From an uncultured Clostridia bacterium (GTDB lineage: Bacteria; Bacillota; Clostridia; TANB77; CAG-508), in the NCBI GenBank assembly GCA_934162535.1, contig CAKPJC010000010.1, forward strand, positions 1 through 64,000: 64,000 bases of DNA, in the 5' to 3' direction. The position numbers and the translations under genes were made by a program. Under the pieces are notes generated by a model. The model saw only the letters and a program-made list of their open reading frames with translations. It did not search any database and had not been told where the DNA came from. The stretch's first letter is position 1. Each line of letters opens with the position of its first letter. Shown piece after piece: positions 15,760 to 25,733 of the stretch.

Positions 15760-17994
15760 TTAACTCATATTATTTGGATTTATATCTACTGTAATTCTTG
15801 TATTTTTATAATTCTTATTATAAATTTCTTCTAAACAATTATTTATTATTTCGTTTGCTTCAATTGTCATACTTCCTTTTATTATTATTCTCCATCTATA
15901 TCGTCCTTGAATCTTGTCTATAGGCGATGGCATTGGTTTTAGAACATTGAATAATTCACTGTTTAAATTTGTTTTTAGATATTCATATACATCTGTTGAA
16001 ACTTTTACAATTTCTTTTTCATCTAAGCTATTAAATCCAATCAATATTATATCGCAAAATGGTGGATAATTCAACTGTTTTCGTAATTCGATTTCTGTTT
16101 CGTAAAATCTGTTATAATTTTGCTCTTGTGCACATATTATACTAAAATTATCAGGATTATATGTTTGAATTATAACATTCCCTTTTAAATTTTCTCGCCC
16201 TGCCCTGCCAGCAACTTGTGTTAGTATCTGAAAGGTTCTTTCATTAGCTCTATAATCATCAATATTTAAACTACTGTCTGCTGCAATTACTCCAACTAAT
16301 GTTACTTTTGGAAAGTGGTGCCCCTTTACAACCATCTGTGTCCCAATTAATATATCAATATTATCGTTCTTAAATTTGTTTAGTATTTCTTCATGTGAGT
16401 TTTTCTTTGTGACTGTGTCTATGTCCATTCTTATTGTTGATGCATTTGGGAATATCTTGTTAATTTCTTGCTCCAGTTTTTGAGTTCCAGTTCCAAAGTA
16501 TCTTATTTTTTTACTTTGACATTTTGGGCAAATTGTTACTACATTTGTTTCGTAACCACAATAATGACATTTCAATTTATTTTCAGTCCTATGGTACGTC
16601 ATACTTATATCACAATTTTTACATTTTACAGTATATCCACATTCTCTACACATTATAAATGTTGAATAACCTCTTCTATTTAAAAATAATATTGTTTGCT
16701 TCTTTCTTTTTAAGTTTTCTTCTATTTCATCATGTAATTTTACACTTAACATTGACCTATTCCCTGTTGCAAGTTCCATTTTTAAGTCAACTATTTCTAC
16801 TTCTGGTAAACTAGAATTATTGGCTCTTTTGGTTAATTCTAATAGTGTTACTTTACCTTGTTTTGCCTTGTAATATGTTGTTATATCTGGTGTTGCACTT
16901 CCTAATACTATTGGGCAATTGTTTTCTTTTGCTATCATTTTTGCAATTTCTTTTGCATCATATTTAGGCACTGCTTCTGATTTGTATGAACTATCATGTT
17001 CTTCATCTATAATTATTATTCCTATATTTGATGCTGGTGCAAATATTGCTGACCTTGCTCCAATTATTATTTTAGCTTTACTTTCTTTTATTTTATTCCA
17101 TTCATCATATCTTTCACCTATAGATAATTTGCTATGTAATACAGCTATTTCTTCCTTATTGAATCTTGCAATAAATCTGTCTATCATTTGAGGTGTTAAT
17201 GATATTTCTGGAACAAGTACTATTGCTGTTTTTCCCTGTTTTAGTGCTTCTCCTATTAATTGCAAATATACTTCTGTTTTTCCTGAACCTGTTACTCCAT
17301 ATAATAAAAATTGTTCATATTGATTTAATTCTATTTTTTCTTTTACCTTTTTATATGCTTTTTCTTGTTCTTCTGTCAATTGTAAATTCGTTGTTTTTTT
17401 CATTTCTTTATTTATTAGTGGGTTTCTTTCTACCTTTTTTTCAATTATTTCTACATATCCATTTTTTTCTAGTGTTTTTACTATTGCTCTTGTTCCACCT
17501 GTAAACATTTCTATTTCAGGTATTGTTACTCCATTATTGCTTTTTAGAAACATTAGTATCTTTTTTTGCTTTTCTGATTTTATTTTTTCCATGTCTATAT
17601 CAAATTGCATTTCCTCTGTTTCTTTTTTTAAATATACCATGTTTACCATTTTGTCTTGTATGTTATTTTCTAATTTTTTGTTTTTTGTCCCTGGTGCTAG
17701 CATTTGCTTAATACAGTCTGATATATTACAAAAGTATCTCTTTGCCATCCATTTTGCAAGTTCTATTTGCTTTTCTGTTAAATTATGTTTTATTTTTCTT
17801 ATTTCTTTTACTTCATATTCTGTTTTTTCTTTTATTCCTATTACATACCCTTCAACTAGATTTTCTGATTTTCCAAATGGCACTAGTACTGTACTTCCTA
17901 TCATTATTATTTCTTCTAGTTCTTTCGGTATTTTGTAATCAAATGTTCGATTTAGTCTTTTTGCTGAACGATTTATTACTATTTCTGCTACCAT
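15760..17994 (-). CDS. priA: Primosomal replication helicase PriA
   Basis: A protein of 744 residues that restarts stalled replication forks. An N-terminal DNA-binding domain is followed by the helicase core: Walker A LLYGVTGSGKTEVYLQL, the DEEH box (IIIDEEHDSSYK) and the motif GSATPD. A zinc-binding insert has eight Cys, starting CRECGYTVKCKNCDISMTYH and continuing CHYCGYETN and CPKCQSKKI. GTQMVVKGHHFPKVTLVGV and QVAGRAGR complete the helicase motifs. Length is typical. The downstream partner is def. Confidence 0.97.
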   Translation of the reverse strand: MVAEIVINRSAKRLNRTFDYKIPKELEEIIMIGSTVLVPFGKSENLVEGYVIGIKEKTEYEVKEIRKIKHNLTEKQIELAKWMAKRYFCNISDCIKQMLAPGTKNKKLENNIQDKMVNMVYLKKETEEMQFDIDMEKIKSEKQKKILMFLKSNNGVTIPEIEMFTGGTRAIVKTLEKNGYVEIIEKKVERNPLINKEMKKTTNLQLTEEQEKAYKKVKEKIELNQYEQFLLYGVTGSGKTEVYLQLIGEALKQGKTAIVLVPEISLTPQMIDRFIARFNKEEIAVLHSKLSIGERYDEWNKIKESKAKIIIGARSAIFAPASNIGIIIIDEEHDSSYKSEAVPKYDAKEIAKMIAKENNCPIVLGSATPDITTYYKAKQGKVTLLELTKRANNSSLPEVEIVDLKMELATGNRSMLSVKLHDEIEENLKRKKQTILFLNRRGYSTFIMCRECGYTVKCKNCDISMTYHRTENKLKCHYCGYETNVVTICPKCQSKKIRYFGTGTQKLEQEINKIFPNASTIRMDIDTVTKKNSHEEILNKFKNDNIDILIGTQMVVKGHHFPKVTLVGVIAADSSLNIDDYRANERTFQILTQVAGRAGRENLKGNVIIQTYNPDNFSIICAQEQNYNRFYETEIELRKQLNYPPFCDIILIGFNSLDEKEIVKVSTDVYEYLKTNLNSELFNVLKPMPSPIDKIQGRYRWRIIIKGSMTIEANEIINNCLEEIYNKNYKNTRITVDINPNNMS

Positions 17995-18011
17995 GTAATC
18001 CTCTTTCTTTC

Positions 18012-18842
18012 TTATTTCTCTTTTCTTACATATTTTTTATACAGATATTTTTTTGCATTTGCAGGTGTCAATGCGAATATTGTCCTAAAAATAATGTTCT
18101 TTACATATGTTCTTTTATCAATTATTTTGTACTTTAGTAATCTTCTTTCTATTTCAATAGCTCTTTTTACTTGTTTAAATCCACTTCTTCTTTTATAAAA
18201 TTCCTTTCCTGTCCTATTTTTGCACAATACGGTATCAATATTTGCCATTTTACAATTATCAATTAACATTCTTGCCCATAAGTCATAATCTTCAAATTGT
18301 GTGTTATTATAATTCCCGGATTTTATTACTGCTTCTTTTTTCATTAATACTGTGCCATGATTAAATGGACTTTGATATTTTATAAATTCATTTATATCAT
18401 ATTGTGTCAGTGGGACATTTCTTGTTAATAAACGTTGTTTCATATTCTCGTCATATTCTTCTATTTGTCCTCCTAATATGTCTATATCTGGATTACTCAT
18501 TAGATATTTTACCTGTTTTTCAAATCTGTAAGGTAATGATATATCATCTGAATCTACTCTAGCTATATATTTATATTTACATTTTTTTACACCATATTTT
18601 AGTGCATTGCCTAATCCATTACTTTTTTCTATATCATAACTTTCAATTAATTGTGAATATTCATTTTTATACATTTCTATCGTTTTATTTAACTGCTCTG
18701 TTAATTTTCCATCTTTTATTATTACAATTTGATTTGGTTTTACTGTTTGATTAATTATACTGTCTAGTGCTTGTCTAAAATATTCCACCTTTTCTTTGTA
18801 ATATACAGGCATTAATACTGATATTTCTATTTTATTTTCCAT
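18012..18842 (-). CDS. Family 2 glycosyltransferase
   Basis: A protein of 276 residues. EISVLMPVYYKEKVEYFRQA is the GT-A nucleotide-binding start, and YIARVDSDDISLPYRFEKQV carries the DxDD metal/sugar-nucleotide motif. HGTVLMKKEA and EDYDLWARMLI mark the acceptor side. The C-terminal 60 residues are basic. It probably adds a sugar to a cell-surface glycan on the cytoplasmic face. The sugar is not predictable. It lies 3 bases after the O-antigen-ligase-like gene, so the two should act in the same glycan pathway. Confidence 0.85.
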   Translation of the reverse strand: MENKIEISVLMPVYYKEKVEYFRQALDSIINQTVKPNQIVIIKDGKLTEQLNKTIEMYKNEYSQLIESYDIEKSNGLGNALKYGVKKCKYKYIARVDSDDISLPYRFEKQVKYLMSNPDIDILGGQIEEYDENMKQRLLTRNVPLTQYDINEFIKYQSPFNHGTVLMKKEAVIKSGNYNNTQFEDYDLWARMLIDNCKMANIDTVLCKNRTGKEFYKRRSGFKQVKRAIEIERRLLKYKIIDKRTYVKNIIFRTIFALTPANAKKYLYKKYVRKEK

Positions 18843-18845
18843 AAA

Positions 18846-21023
18846 TCACCGTTTTAATATTTCAATTTTTTGTTCATATTCCTTAACATCATTTTTATCA
18901 TATCTTGAATTTTTATAATCTAATATATACTTTTCTTTTTCTTCTAACTCATTATTTAGCTGCTTCATATATTTATTTTGTATATCTTCATCATTTATAT
19001 TTGATATTATTTTTGTGAAATTTTGTAGTCTTTGTATTTGAAACAATGCATTATATTTTGCATAATTTTCAGTTTTCTTTATATATTCCAAAATATATTC
19101 CATTTCGTCATTATTGTCTTTGGTTTGTTGAACATAATATATAATATTGTTTAATACAATATTATCTGTTATTCCTTGCTCTGTTGCAATAAGATTTTTT
19201 ATTATATGTTTTGCCTTATCTGTATCATTTTGCTTTTCATATATTTTCAATAGTCTTATTTTTACATCTTTATTATATGGCATTAATTTATTATATGTTT
19301 CAAATATTTTTTCTTCTGTCCATTTTCCATCAATTATTGTAACCTCAGATGTTTTCTTAAAATTAAACTCCACTGCTGGTATATAAACAATAAATATAGA
19401 TATTATTATTAAAATATATACAATCCACTTATGTTTTATCGGCAGTTCTTTTTCTTCTTCATTATCTAATGTTGCCAATAGTAAAAACATTATTATTTGC
19501 ACATAATAAAATGACATGTCAAAATCAAAAAGGCTATGAGCAAATACAAATAAACTTCCTATACAAACACTTATTTTTGTAATATCACTATTTTGTTTTT
19601 TGAATTCTTTTACAAGTCTTGTTATTATATATATTTGTATTCCTAAACATGCTAAAAATCCAATTATACCATTTTCTAAAAATATTTGTAATGGATAGCA
19701 ATGTACTTCTAATGCAGTATAATTATATTCTTGTACTTTATATTGCATTGTTCTCCAAGCATTTGTTCCTTGTCCAAATATTATATTTTCTTTTGTACCT
19801 TTTATAGCATCTTTCATGAATGTTATTCTTTCCCATGCACTTTTATTGGATAAAGTTATGTTGCTAATCTTTGCCACTATGCTTGTTGGTAGTATTTTAT
19901 ATTTAAGTATTATTTGTTCATTATTTAATTTAAAACTTTTTATATAAAATTTATTTTTTCCTTCTTTGTTATAAAAGTTTAGGTATATAACTGATGTCGA
20001 TTCCTGAGTATGTATTTGTATGTTTTTTTTACCTGAATAATTTCCTACATCTATTTCTGTTTTTTGCACATCATCAAAATATTTGTCTTTTTCTGTAATT
20101 TTTATTATACAGTTTTTTTCAATTCTTGAATTTGTTTCTATTTCAAATTCAAAATTATAATTCATGTTTGGTTGTATTGAATATAGTATTTTTTGATATT
20201 CAGTGTCAACATCTAACGTTTTGGGTATTTCTAATCCTATAGCAATATATATAATGATAAGAAATATTGCTATTCCTGTAATTATAGTATTTTTTTTATT
20301 TATTTTTTTATATTTGATGTATAGTATACATATAAATGCTATACTTATTATAGCAAATATTATATATACTAGTCTACTATATGTTAATATTAATGATATA
20401 AACATTATTAAACTTGCTATTATATATAATATTTTCATTTTTTTATTTTGACATTCTAATGTTTTCCCTATACATAAAAATATTCCTAATCCAGCTACAA
20501 CAGCCATAGTGTTTGGATATGAAAATAATGAGCAAATTCTTGTTTCATCATATTTAATACTATTATAATTTACATACTCTTTCAAATTTGCAAAATAGTT
20601 ATTATTTACTTCATCTATCCCTATCACACATAATAACATTATACTTATTATTATTGTATTTATTATAGTACCTTTATACTGTGAATTATTTTTGCATTCG
20701 TTTTTTGCAATTATATATATGCATATTATGTTTAAACTTTTTATTATCCCATGTATGTTTTCATTTAAACTTACATATGTTCTAAATATTAGTGGTATTG
20801 TTGTTGAACTCATTAGTATAATTATTAATATGTCTATTTTATCGATTTTTATTTCTTCTTTTTTTATTATTTTTGCTATAAAATATATTAAACTATATAT
20901 TCCGAAAACAATACACATTATTTGTGTATTGCTTCCTTTTAGTGGTGTACCTATTAATAATGTGCTCAACATTATTAATAGGATTAGTATTATTTTATTT
21001 ATTTTCTGTATCTTCTCTTTCAT
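18846..21023 (-). CDS. O-antigen-ligase-like membrane protein
   Basis: A protein of 725 residues. The first 540 residues contain about 11-13 membrane helices with a large extracytoplasmic insert (about 265-400). The stretch IIFGQGTNAWRTMQYKVQEY and HCYPLQIFLENGIIGFL matches the Wzy/WaaL-type ligase signature (G-x-G ... H-x-x-x-L-x-x-x-x-E-x-G). The last 190 residues are outside the membrane helices and may be helical repeats. Such proteins polymerise or transfer glycans onto lipid or protein carriers. It is paired with a glycosyltransferase and follows a surface protein gene, so surface glycan export or protein glycosylation is plausible. Confidence 0.75.
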   Translation of the reverse strand: MKEKIQKINKIILILLIMLSTLLIGTPLKGSNTQIMCIVFGIYSLIYFIAKIIKKEEIKIDKIDILIIILMSSTTIPLIFRTYVSLNENIHGIIKSLNIICIYIIAKNECKNNSQYKGTIINTIIISIMLLCVIGIDEVNNNYFANLKEYVNYNSIKYDETRICSLFSYPNTMAVVAGLGIFLCIGKTLECQNKKMKILYIIASLIMFISLILTYSRLVYIIFAIISIAFICILYIKYKKINKKNTIITGIAIFLIIIYIAIGLEIPKTLDVDTEYQKILYSIQPNMNYNFEFEIETNSRIEKNCIIKITEKDKYFDDVQKTEIDVGNYSGKKNIQIHTQESTSVIYLNFYNKEGKNKFYIKSFKLNNEQIILKYKILPTSIVAKISNITLSNKSAWERITFMKDAIKGTKENIIFGQGTNAWRTMQYKVQEYNYTALEVHCYPLQIFLENGIIGFLACLGIQIYIITRLVKEFKKQNSDITKISVCIGSLFVFAHSLFDFDMSFYYVQIIMFLLLATLDNEEEKELPIKHKWIVYILIIISIFIVYIPAVEFNFKKTSEVTIIDGKWTEEKIFETYNKLMPYNKDVKIRLLKIYEKQNDTDKAKHIIKNLIATEQGITDNIVLNNIIYYVQQTKDNNDEMEYILEYIKKTENYAKYNALFQIQRLQNFTKIISNINDEDIQNKYMKQLNNELEEKEKYILDYKNSRYDKNDVKEYEQKIEILKR

Positions 21024-21033
21024 TTCTCCTCTT

Positions 21034-23073
21034 TTACTGCAAATAGTTTATTTTTGCATTGCATCTATAATTCCAATTACTGCTCCAACCACTTGGAAGT
21101 TGCCCTTCTTTAAATTGTATATTTATATTTTGTGTATTCTTCCAATTACAGAATATTCCTATATACAGATCATGTACAGTACTTGGTATTGTTATATTTT
21201 TAAGATTATAACAAGCCTCAAAAGCATATTCTCCAATACAATTTATATTTTCTGGAATTTCAAACTGGGATAAGCTTGTACAACCTTGAAACATTCTATG
21301 ATTAATTTTTGTCATTCTTTTTGAAATTTTTATAGTTTGCAATTTTGAGCAATATGATAAAAGGTCAGTTCCAGTATCAGTCACACTATCTGGTATTTCT
21401 ATTTTTTTTAATTCTTTACATCTAGAAAACACACCATTTTCTAGAGTGGTTATATTATTAGGAATAGTTATTTCTTCTAGACTTGCACATTGTGAATAAG
21501 CACTATTCCCTAAAGTTGTTATACTGCTTGGTATTTTTGTATTTTTGCATGCACTTATTATTTTGTTTGTACTTGTTTCTACTATTGCATTACAATTTTC
21601 TCTACTGTCATATTTTGTATTATTTATATCAACATTTATTATTTCTATGGGCGTACCTCCAAATAATGGTCCTTTAATATCAGTCACATTTTTGGGAATG
21701 GTTATACTTTTTAGGCTATTACAATCTGAAAATGCCATATTGTCAATACTTATTATACTTTCTGGTAATTTAATATTTGCTAGATTAGTACACTCCGAAA
21801 ATGCACCATAGCCAATACTTGATATACTTTCTGGTAATTCAATATTTGTCAAATTAGAACACCCTGCAAATGAAAAAGCTTCTATTGTTGTTACAGTGTT
21901 AGGTATAGTAATTTTTGATATGCTTTCACAATCACAAAATGCTGATCTTCCAATATTTTTTATACCATTTGGAATTTTTACATCTTTTATACTTTTACAG
22001 CTGTAGAATGCAGTACCTTCAATCGAAACTACTGTATTTGGTATAATTAGCTCAGATATATTTTCACAGTAACTAAAAGCTCCATATCCTATCTCTTTTA
22101 TTCCTCCTTGTAATACTATTTCTGAAATATTTTTACATCCTGTAAACGCATCATTCCCTATTCTTTCTACATTTCCTGGTATTACTATTTTTCCTTCTAA
22201 ATTAGTACAATATTTAAAAGCTCCTTGTTCAATAGAAGATAAACTGTTAGGCAAGATTAAACTTTTTACAGCTGTTTGTCCATTAAATGCATTTTTCCCT
22301 ATTCTTTTTATTCCTGGTGAAATAATTATTTTTTCAAATTCTGGACTACTTGACATACAATAATGAATATTCTTATCATAACAAAAACTTCCTTCTTCTA
22401 TTGTTATTATATCGTATGTCACACCATTCTCAGTAACAGTATTTGGAATCACTATATCTTTAATAATGTTTTCTCCATCTTTTATTGCACGAATTGCCTT
22501 ATATTCTACATTTAAGTAATATTCTTTATTATACAGTGCATATTCTTCTTTTATGCCTGTTAATGTTGCAGTTTTATTGGTTTTATCTAGTACATATGTA
22601 AAGTAATCAGTATTTGCTATAGATGTATTATCTTCTGCCATTGCAATTTCATCAATTAATTTGTTTTTTCTATCTTTATCATAATAGTTAAGCTTATAGT
22701 CTCCTCCACCCATATCTTCTAATATATATACATCTTTATAGTCTTTTCCTTTCCCTGTTTTTATTTTTTTGTTTTCCATATTTTTTACATTTACAGTATT
22801 ATCTTCGTTAAGGAATTTTCCGCCAGCATCTGATTTTAAGAAATCAGAAAAATTTTCGGCTTGATCTGCGTCCTTCTTATAAAAATCTACAGTCTTTAGC
22901 TTAAATTCTTCTCTAATAATTGAGTGACTATGTTCTATAGCAGCCTCATTAGCTTCTCCAATAATTCCACCATCTCGTAAAGTTTTAATACTTATCCCTG
23001 CTAAAATCATTAATACCATAATAGTTACTATTAATGCTATTAGAGTTATCCCTTTTTGACTTTTCTTTTTCAT
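21034..23073 (-). CDS. BspA-like leucine-rich-repeat protein with pilin-like N terminus
   Basis: A protein of 679 residues from ATG 23073, which has AGAGAGG just upstream. The longer frame to 23199 has no ribosome site and overlaps the terminator of the upstream operon. The start MKKKSQKGITLIALIVTIMV resembles a type IV prepilin-like leader with a Gly before the hydrophobic helix. Residues of about 30-170 are charged. From about 185 onward come some 16 BspA/LRR_5 repeats of about 23 residues, such as IPNTVTTIEAFSFAGCSNLT and LPESISSIGYGAFSECTNL. Such proteins bind host or bacterial surfaces. The leader suggests processing by a prepilin-type peptidase, not seen in this window. Confidence 0.85.
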   Translation of the reverse strand: MKKKSQKGITLIALIVTIMVLMILAGISIKTLRDGGIIGEANEAAIEHSHSIIREEFKLKTVDFYKKDADQAENFSDFLKSDAGGKFLNEDNTVNVKNMENKKIKTGKGKDYKDVYILEDMGGGDYKLNYYDKDRKNKLIDEIAMAEDNTSIANTDYFTYVLDKTNKTATLTGIKEEYALYNKEYYLNVEYKAIRAIKDGENIIKDIVIPNTVTENGVTYDIITIEEGSFCYDKNIHYCMSSSPEFEKIIISPGIKRIGKNAFNGQTAVKSLILPNSLSSIEQGAFKYCTNLEGKIVIPGNVERIGNDAFTGCKNISEIVLQGGIKEIGYGAFSYCENISELIIPNTVVSIEGTAFYSCKSIKDVKIPNGIKNIGRSAFCDCESISKITIPNTVTTIEAFSFAGCSNLTNIELPESISSIGYGAFSECTNLANIKLPESIISIDNMAFSDCNSLKSITIPKNVTDIKGPLFGGTPIEIINVDINNTKYDSRENCNAIVETSTNKIISACKNTKIPSSITTLGNSAYSQCASLEEITIPNNITTLENGVFSRCKELKKIEIPDSVTDTGTDLLSYCSKLQTIKISKRMTKINHRMFQGCTSLSQFEIPENINCIGEYAFEACYNLKNITIPSTVHDLYIGIFCNWKNTQNINIQFKEGQLPSGWSSNWNYRCNAKINYLQ

Positions 23074-23141
23074 ATGTATCCTCTCTTTCTTTTTATATAT
23101 TTTATTATAATAAAATGTTTTTGTAAATACTTTATAAGCAA

Positions 23142-23178
23142 AAAATACCTTCAAACACATCATGTTTAAAAGTATTTT
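23142..23178 (-). terminator. Terminator of the rsmE-to-cmk-like operon
   Basis: AAAATACCTTCAAACA and TGTTTAAAAGTATTTT form a 16-bp stem with two G-U pairs and a 5-base loop. On the minus strand a T run follows. It lies 5 bases past the kinase-like gene. Confidence 0.75.
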
Positions 23179-23183
23179 TATTA

Positions 23184-23744
23184 TTATTTTTTTAACCACC
23201 CATTATATTTAGTAATAATTAACTGAGCAACTTCTTCTGGTTTCATATTTGTTGTATCTATGACAAGATCATAATTTGACATATCATCTTTATGTACATT
23301 ATATAATTTAAAATATCTCTCATTTTCTAATCTATATCTCTTTTGCATATCTGCTTTTTGCTCCTCAACAGTAGCAAAACTTTCTGTACTTTTCCTTTTC
23401 GAATCATTAAATGCTCTTTGTGCCGCTACATCAATATCGACTCTCAAATAAATTTTGAAAGACTCTGGAACAGCATACCAACCTAAACGAGCATCTATTA
23501 TAAACTCATTATGGTCTTTGGCATATTCTGATGCACTTTTCTCAATTTGTAAGTCTATTTCTGGATGTTCTGCTAAATATGCATTAAAACTTGTTATATC
23601 TAGCCCCATATCTTTAGCTAATTTTCTTGCATATTCTCCATTTCTATAAATTCCATATCCTAACTCTTTTATTAATATTTCTGATACTGTTCCTTTTCCA
23701 GAAGCTAAATCTCCTGCAAGTGAAATTATTTTCTTTTTTTCCAT
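23184..23744 (-). CDS. Cytidylate-kinase-like protein
   Basis: A protein of 186 residues. ISLAGDLASGKGTVSEILIKEL is a P-loop of the (d)CMP-kinase type; ISLAGDLASGKGTVSE alone shows GxxxSGKGT. IIDARLGWYAVPESFKIYLR and the Arg-rich lid region RAFNDSKRKSTES fit the cytidylate-kinase-like family, which also includes AAA_33-type kinases of unknown substrate. It is shorter than the housekeeping enzyme (about 220 residues), so the substrate may differ. It ends the operon with rpoZ, where gmk often sits in other Firmicutes. That position might hint at a nucleotide kinase role. Confidence 0.75.
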   Translation of the reverse strand: MEKKKIISLAGDLASGKGTVSEILIKELGYGIYRNGEYARKLAKDMGLDITSFNAYLAEHPEIDLQIEKSASEYAKDHNEFIIDARLGWYAVPESFKIYLRVDIDVAAQRAFNDSKRKSTESFATVEEQKADMQKRYRLENERYFKLYNVHKDDMSNYDLVIDTTNMKPEEVAQLIITKYNGWLKK

Positions 23745-23750
23745 AAATTT

Positions 23751-23990
23751 CTACTCTCCTAATTTACTTTTTTCTTCTTCTTCCTTTACTATCTCTTCTG
23801 GCTCAATTATTTTTACTTTTCCTTCAGCAATTTCGTTTGCTGCAAGTGTAACTGCTGATTCCTCATCAACATCTGTTTTTATTTCAGCACCACTTGATAT
23901 TTGTCTTGCTCTCTTTGATGTAGCAATAACTAATTCATATCTGTTTCTTGCTAATTTTAATAGTTCTGACACAGTAGGTTTTACTATCAT
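23751..23990 (-). CDS. rpoZ: RNA polymerase omega subunit
   Basis: A protein of 79 residues. The opening PTVSELLKLARNRYELVIAT matches the conserved omega start, followed by SKRARQISSG and a segment ending AANEIAEGKVKI. The acidic tail is variable. Omega helps assemble and stabilise RNA polymerase and, in many bacteria, transmits ppGpp effects. AAAAGGAGGAG lies before the ATG. It sits between remA and the kinase-like gene, in an order close to yicC-remA-gmk-rpoZ of Bacillus. Confidence 0.95.
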   Translation of the reverse strand: MIVKPTVSELLKLARNRYELVIATSKRARQISSGAEIKTDVDEESAVTLAANEIAEGKVKIIEPEEIVKEEEEKSKLGE

Positions 23991-24014
23991 TTTATACTCC
24001 TCCTTTTATTTTTA

Positions 24015-24287
24015 CTACATTTTTGATTCTGTTGCTGGTTGTTGTGGTGTTATATCTTTGTCTACTCTCCCTGCTACAGTTTCTGGTTGAACAGCAGATA
24101 AAATTATATGACCTGAGTCCATTATTAATACTGCTCTTGTACGTCTCCCATATGTTGCATCAACTGCTGTTTTAGCGTCTTTTGCCTCTTGTACCATTCT
24201 TTTTATTGGTGCAGATTCTGGACTTACAATTGCAACTATTTTGTTTGCTGATACTATGTTTCCAAATCCTATATTTACTAATTGCAT
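24015..24287 (-). CDS. remA: Biofilm matrix regulator RemA (DUF370)
   Basis: A protein of 90 residues with the unmistakable core NIGFGNIVSANKIVAIVSPE and ATYGRRTRAVLIMDSGH. RemA is a DNA-binding oligomer that activates matrix and osmoprotection genes in Bacillus subtilis. The third of three close ATG codons (24287) is chosen, since AAAGG then lies 9 bases upstream. The C-terminal tail is short and polar. It sits in the conserved yicC-remA-rpoZ neighbourhood. Confidence 0.95.
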   Translation of the reverse strand: MQLVNIGFGNIVSANKIVAIVSPESAPIKRMVQEAKDAKTAVDATYGRRTRAVLIMDSGHIILSAVQPETVAGRVDKDITPQQPATESKM

Positions 24288-24301
24288 TTTCATCATCCTT
24301 T

Positions 24302-25177
24302 CTATTCAATATTTTGTACTTGTTCTCTTATGTCTTCTAAAATTGTTTTTATATCTACAACCCTATTTGTGATTTCAAGATTATTTGCCTTTGACCCAAT
24401 TGTATTTGTTTCACGATTTATTTCTTGTATCAAGAAGTCCATCTTTTTTCCAATTGCTTCATTATTATGTAATAGGTCTTTTAATTGTAATATATGACTT
24501 TTTATTCTAGTTATTTCTTCTTCTACAGAGCATTTATCTGCATATATTACAACTTCTTGTAATAATCTTGATTTATCAATATCATCTGTTTTTAATATTT
24601 CTTTTATCCTCGCTTCTAATTTTACTACATATTCGTCAATAAGTCCAGTAGATAAGCCAAATATTTCCTCCGTTTTTTCCTCTATTTGAGATATTCTATC
24701 TAATATGTCTTTTGAAATTTGTTCTCCTTCTTTTGTTCTCATTTCTACAAGTTTGTTTGTTGCATCATTTACGACCTGTAATATTTCCTCTTTTATTGCA
24801 CTTTCATCAAAATTGCTTTTAATCTTCAGTACATCAGGGAATTTTGATATTTCTGTGACTTCTATATTTGATGAAATATTTTCCTCTATAGCAAGTCTTT
24901 TTAGTTCTCTTATATATATTTTGGCAAGTTCAGTATTTATTTTTACCTCATTTGCTTCTTGTCCGTAGTCTTCAAATGTTATTGATATATCAACTTTTCC
25001 TCTTTTTATTCTTGAAGCTATTGCCTTTCTTATGTCATCTTCTAAATAACTTATTATTCTTGGCATTTTTATGTTTATATCACTATATTTGTGATTTACT
25101 GTTTTTATTTCTACTTGATATTCCCTAGAATTTACACATAATGTACTTTTTCCATATCCTGTCATGCTTTTTATCAT
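24302..25177 (-). CDS. yicC: YicC-family endoribonuclease
   Basis: A protein of 291 residues. The start MIKSMTGYGKSTL, followed by EIKTVNHKYSDINIKMPR, is the family hallmark, and the C terminus has EAIGKKMDFLIQEINRETNT followed by a KTILEDIREQVQNIE helix. YicC proteins have endoribonuclease activity in Escherichia coli; their role in Clostridia is untested. The gene is in the conserved block before remA, with 14 bases between them. Length is normal. Confidence 0.93.
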   Translation of the reverse strand: MIKSMTGYGKSTLCVNSREYQVEIKTVNHKYSDINIKMPRIISYLEDDIRKAIASRIKRGKVDISITFEDYGQEANEVKINTELAKIYIRELKRLAIEENISSNIEVTEISKFPDVLKIKSNFDESAIKEEILQVVNDATNKLVEMRTKEGEQISKDILDRISQIEEKTEEIFGLSTGLIDEYVVKLEARIKEILKTDDIDKSRLLQEVVIYADKCSVEEEITRIKSHILQLKDLLHNNEAIGKKMDFLIQEINRETNTIGSKANNLEITNRVVDIKTILEDIREQVQNIE

Positions 25178-25179
25178 TT

Positions 25180-25719
25180 TTATTTTACCTCTTCTTTTTT
25201 ACTATTTTTTCTTTTTGATGCTTTTTTTATTGGTTCATCTTTTACTATCTCTTTTATGTCACTATATTTTTTTAGTTCTTGTTGTTTTTCTATTGTATAT
25301 AGTATTGTTGATTTTAACATATAATATAATGCAAATATATATGAGCCAACTAATATATATGTTTGTGTACTACATTCTAGTTGTTTTGGTATATGTTTTA
25401 TTAATAATGTAAATATGGCTAATACCAAAAATTCCAGTCCATATATTAATATTCCGTCATCTTCTTTTTTATATGATAGTTCTATCATTAATATTGATAG
25501 TCCCAAAAATACTAGACTTGATATGTTTATGTATTTTGATAATATTTCTGTTGTTACAACTTCATATTGAATATTAAAAAATAAAAAATATATCATTATT
25601 ATTGATGAATATGCTAAGTTTGCTAATACATTTCCTGTTATAACATTATTTATGTTTTTGAATATTTCTTTTATACTTACTTTTTTTGTTTCTTTTTCTT
25701 CTGAATTAATTTCTATCAT
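25180..25719 (-). CDS. Small multi-helix membrane protein, function unknown
   Basis: A protein of 179 residues. ATG 25719 is used because AAAGG lies 9 bases before it; an earlier TTG in frame falls in that gap. After a charged N terminus there are four predicted membrane helices (about 30-50, 62-85, 92-112, 120-145), and the tail is strongly basic (KKASKRKNSKKEEVK). No family is recognised. It lies 2 bases before yicC and 14 after rsmE, so it is co-transcribed with housekeeping genes. Confidence 0.7.
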   Translation of the reverse strand: MIEINSEEKETKKVSIKEIFKNINNVITGNVLANLAYSSIIMIYFLFFNIQYEVVTTEILSKYINISSLVFLGLSILMIELSYKKEDDGILIYGLEFLVLAIFTLLIKHIPKQLECSTQTYILVGSYIFALYYMLKSTILYTIEKQQELKKYSDIKEIVKDEPIKKASKRKNSKKEEVK

Positions 25720-25733
25720 TTTTATCAACCTTT

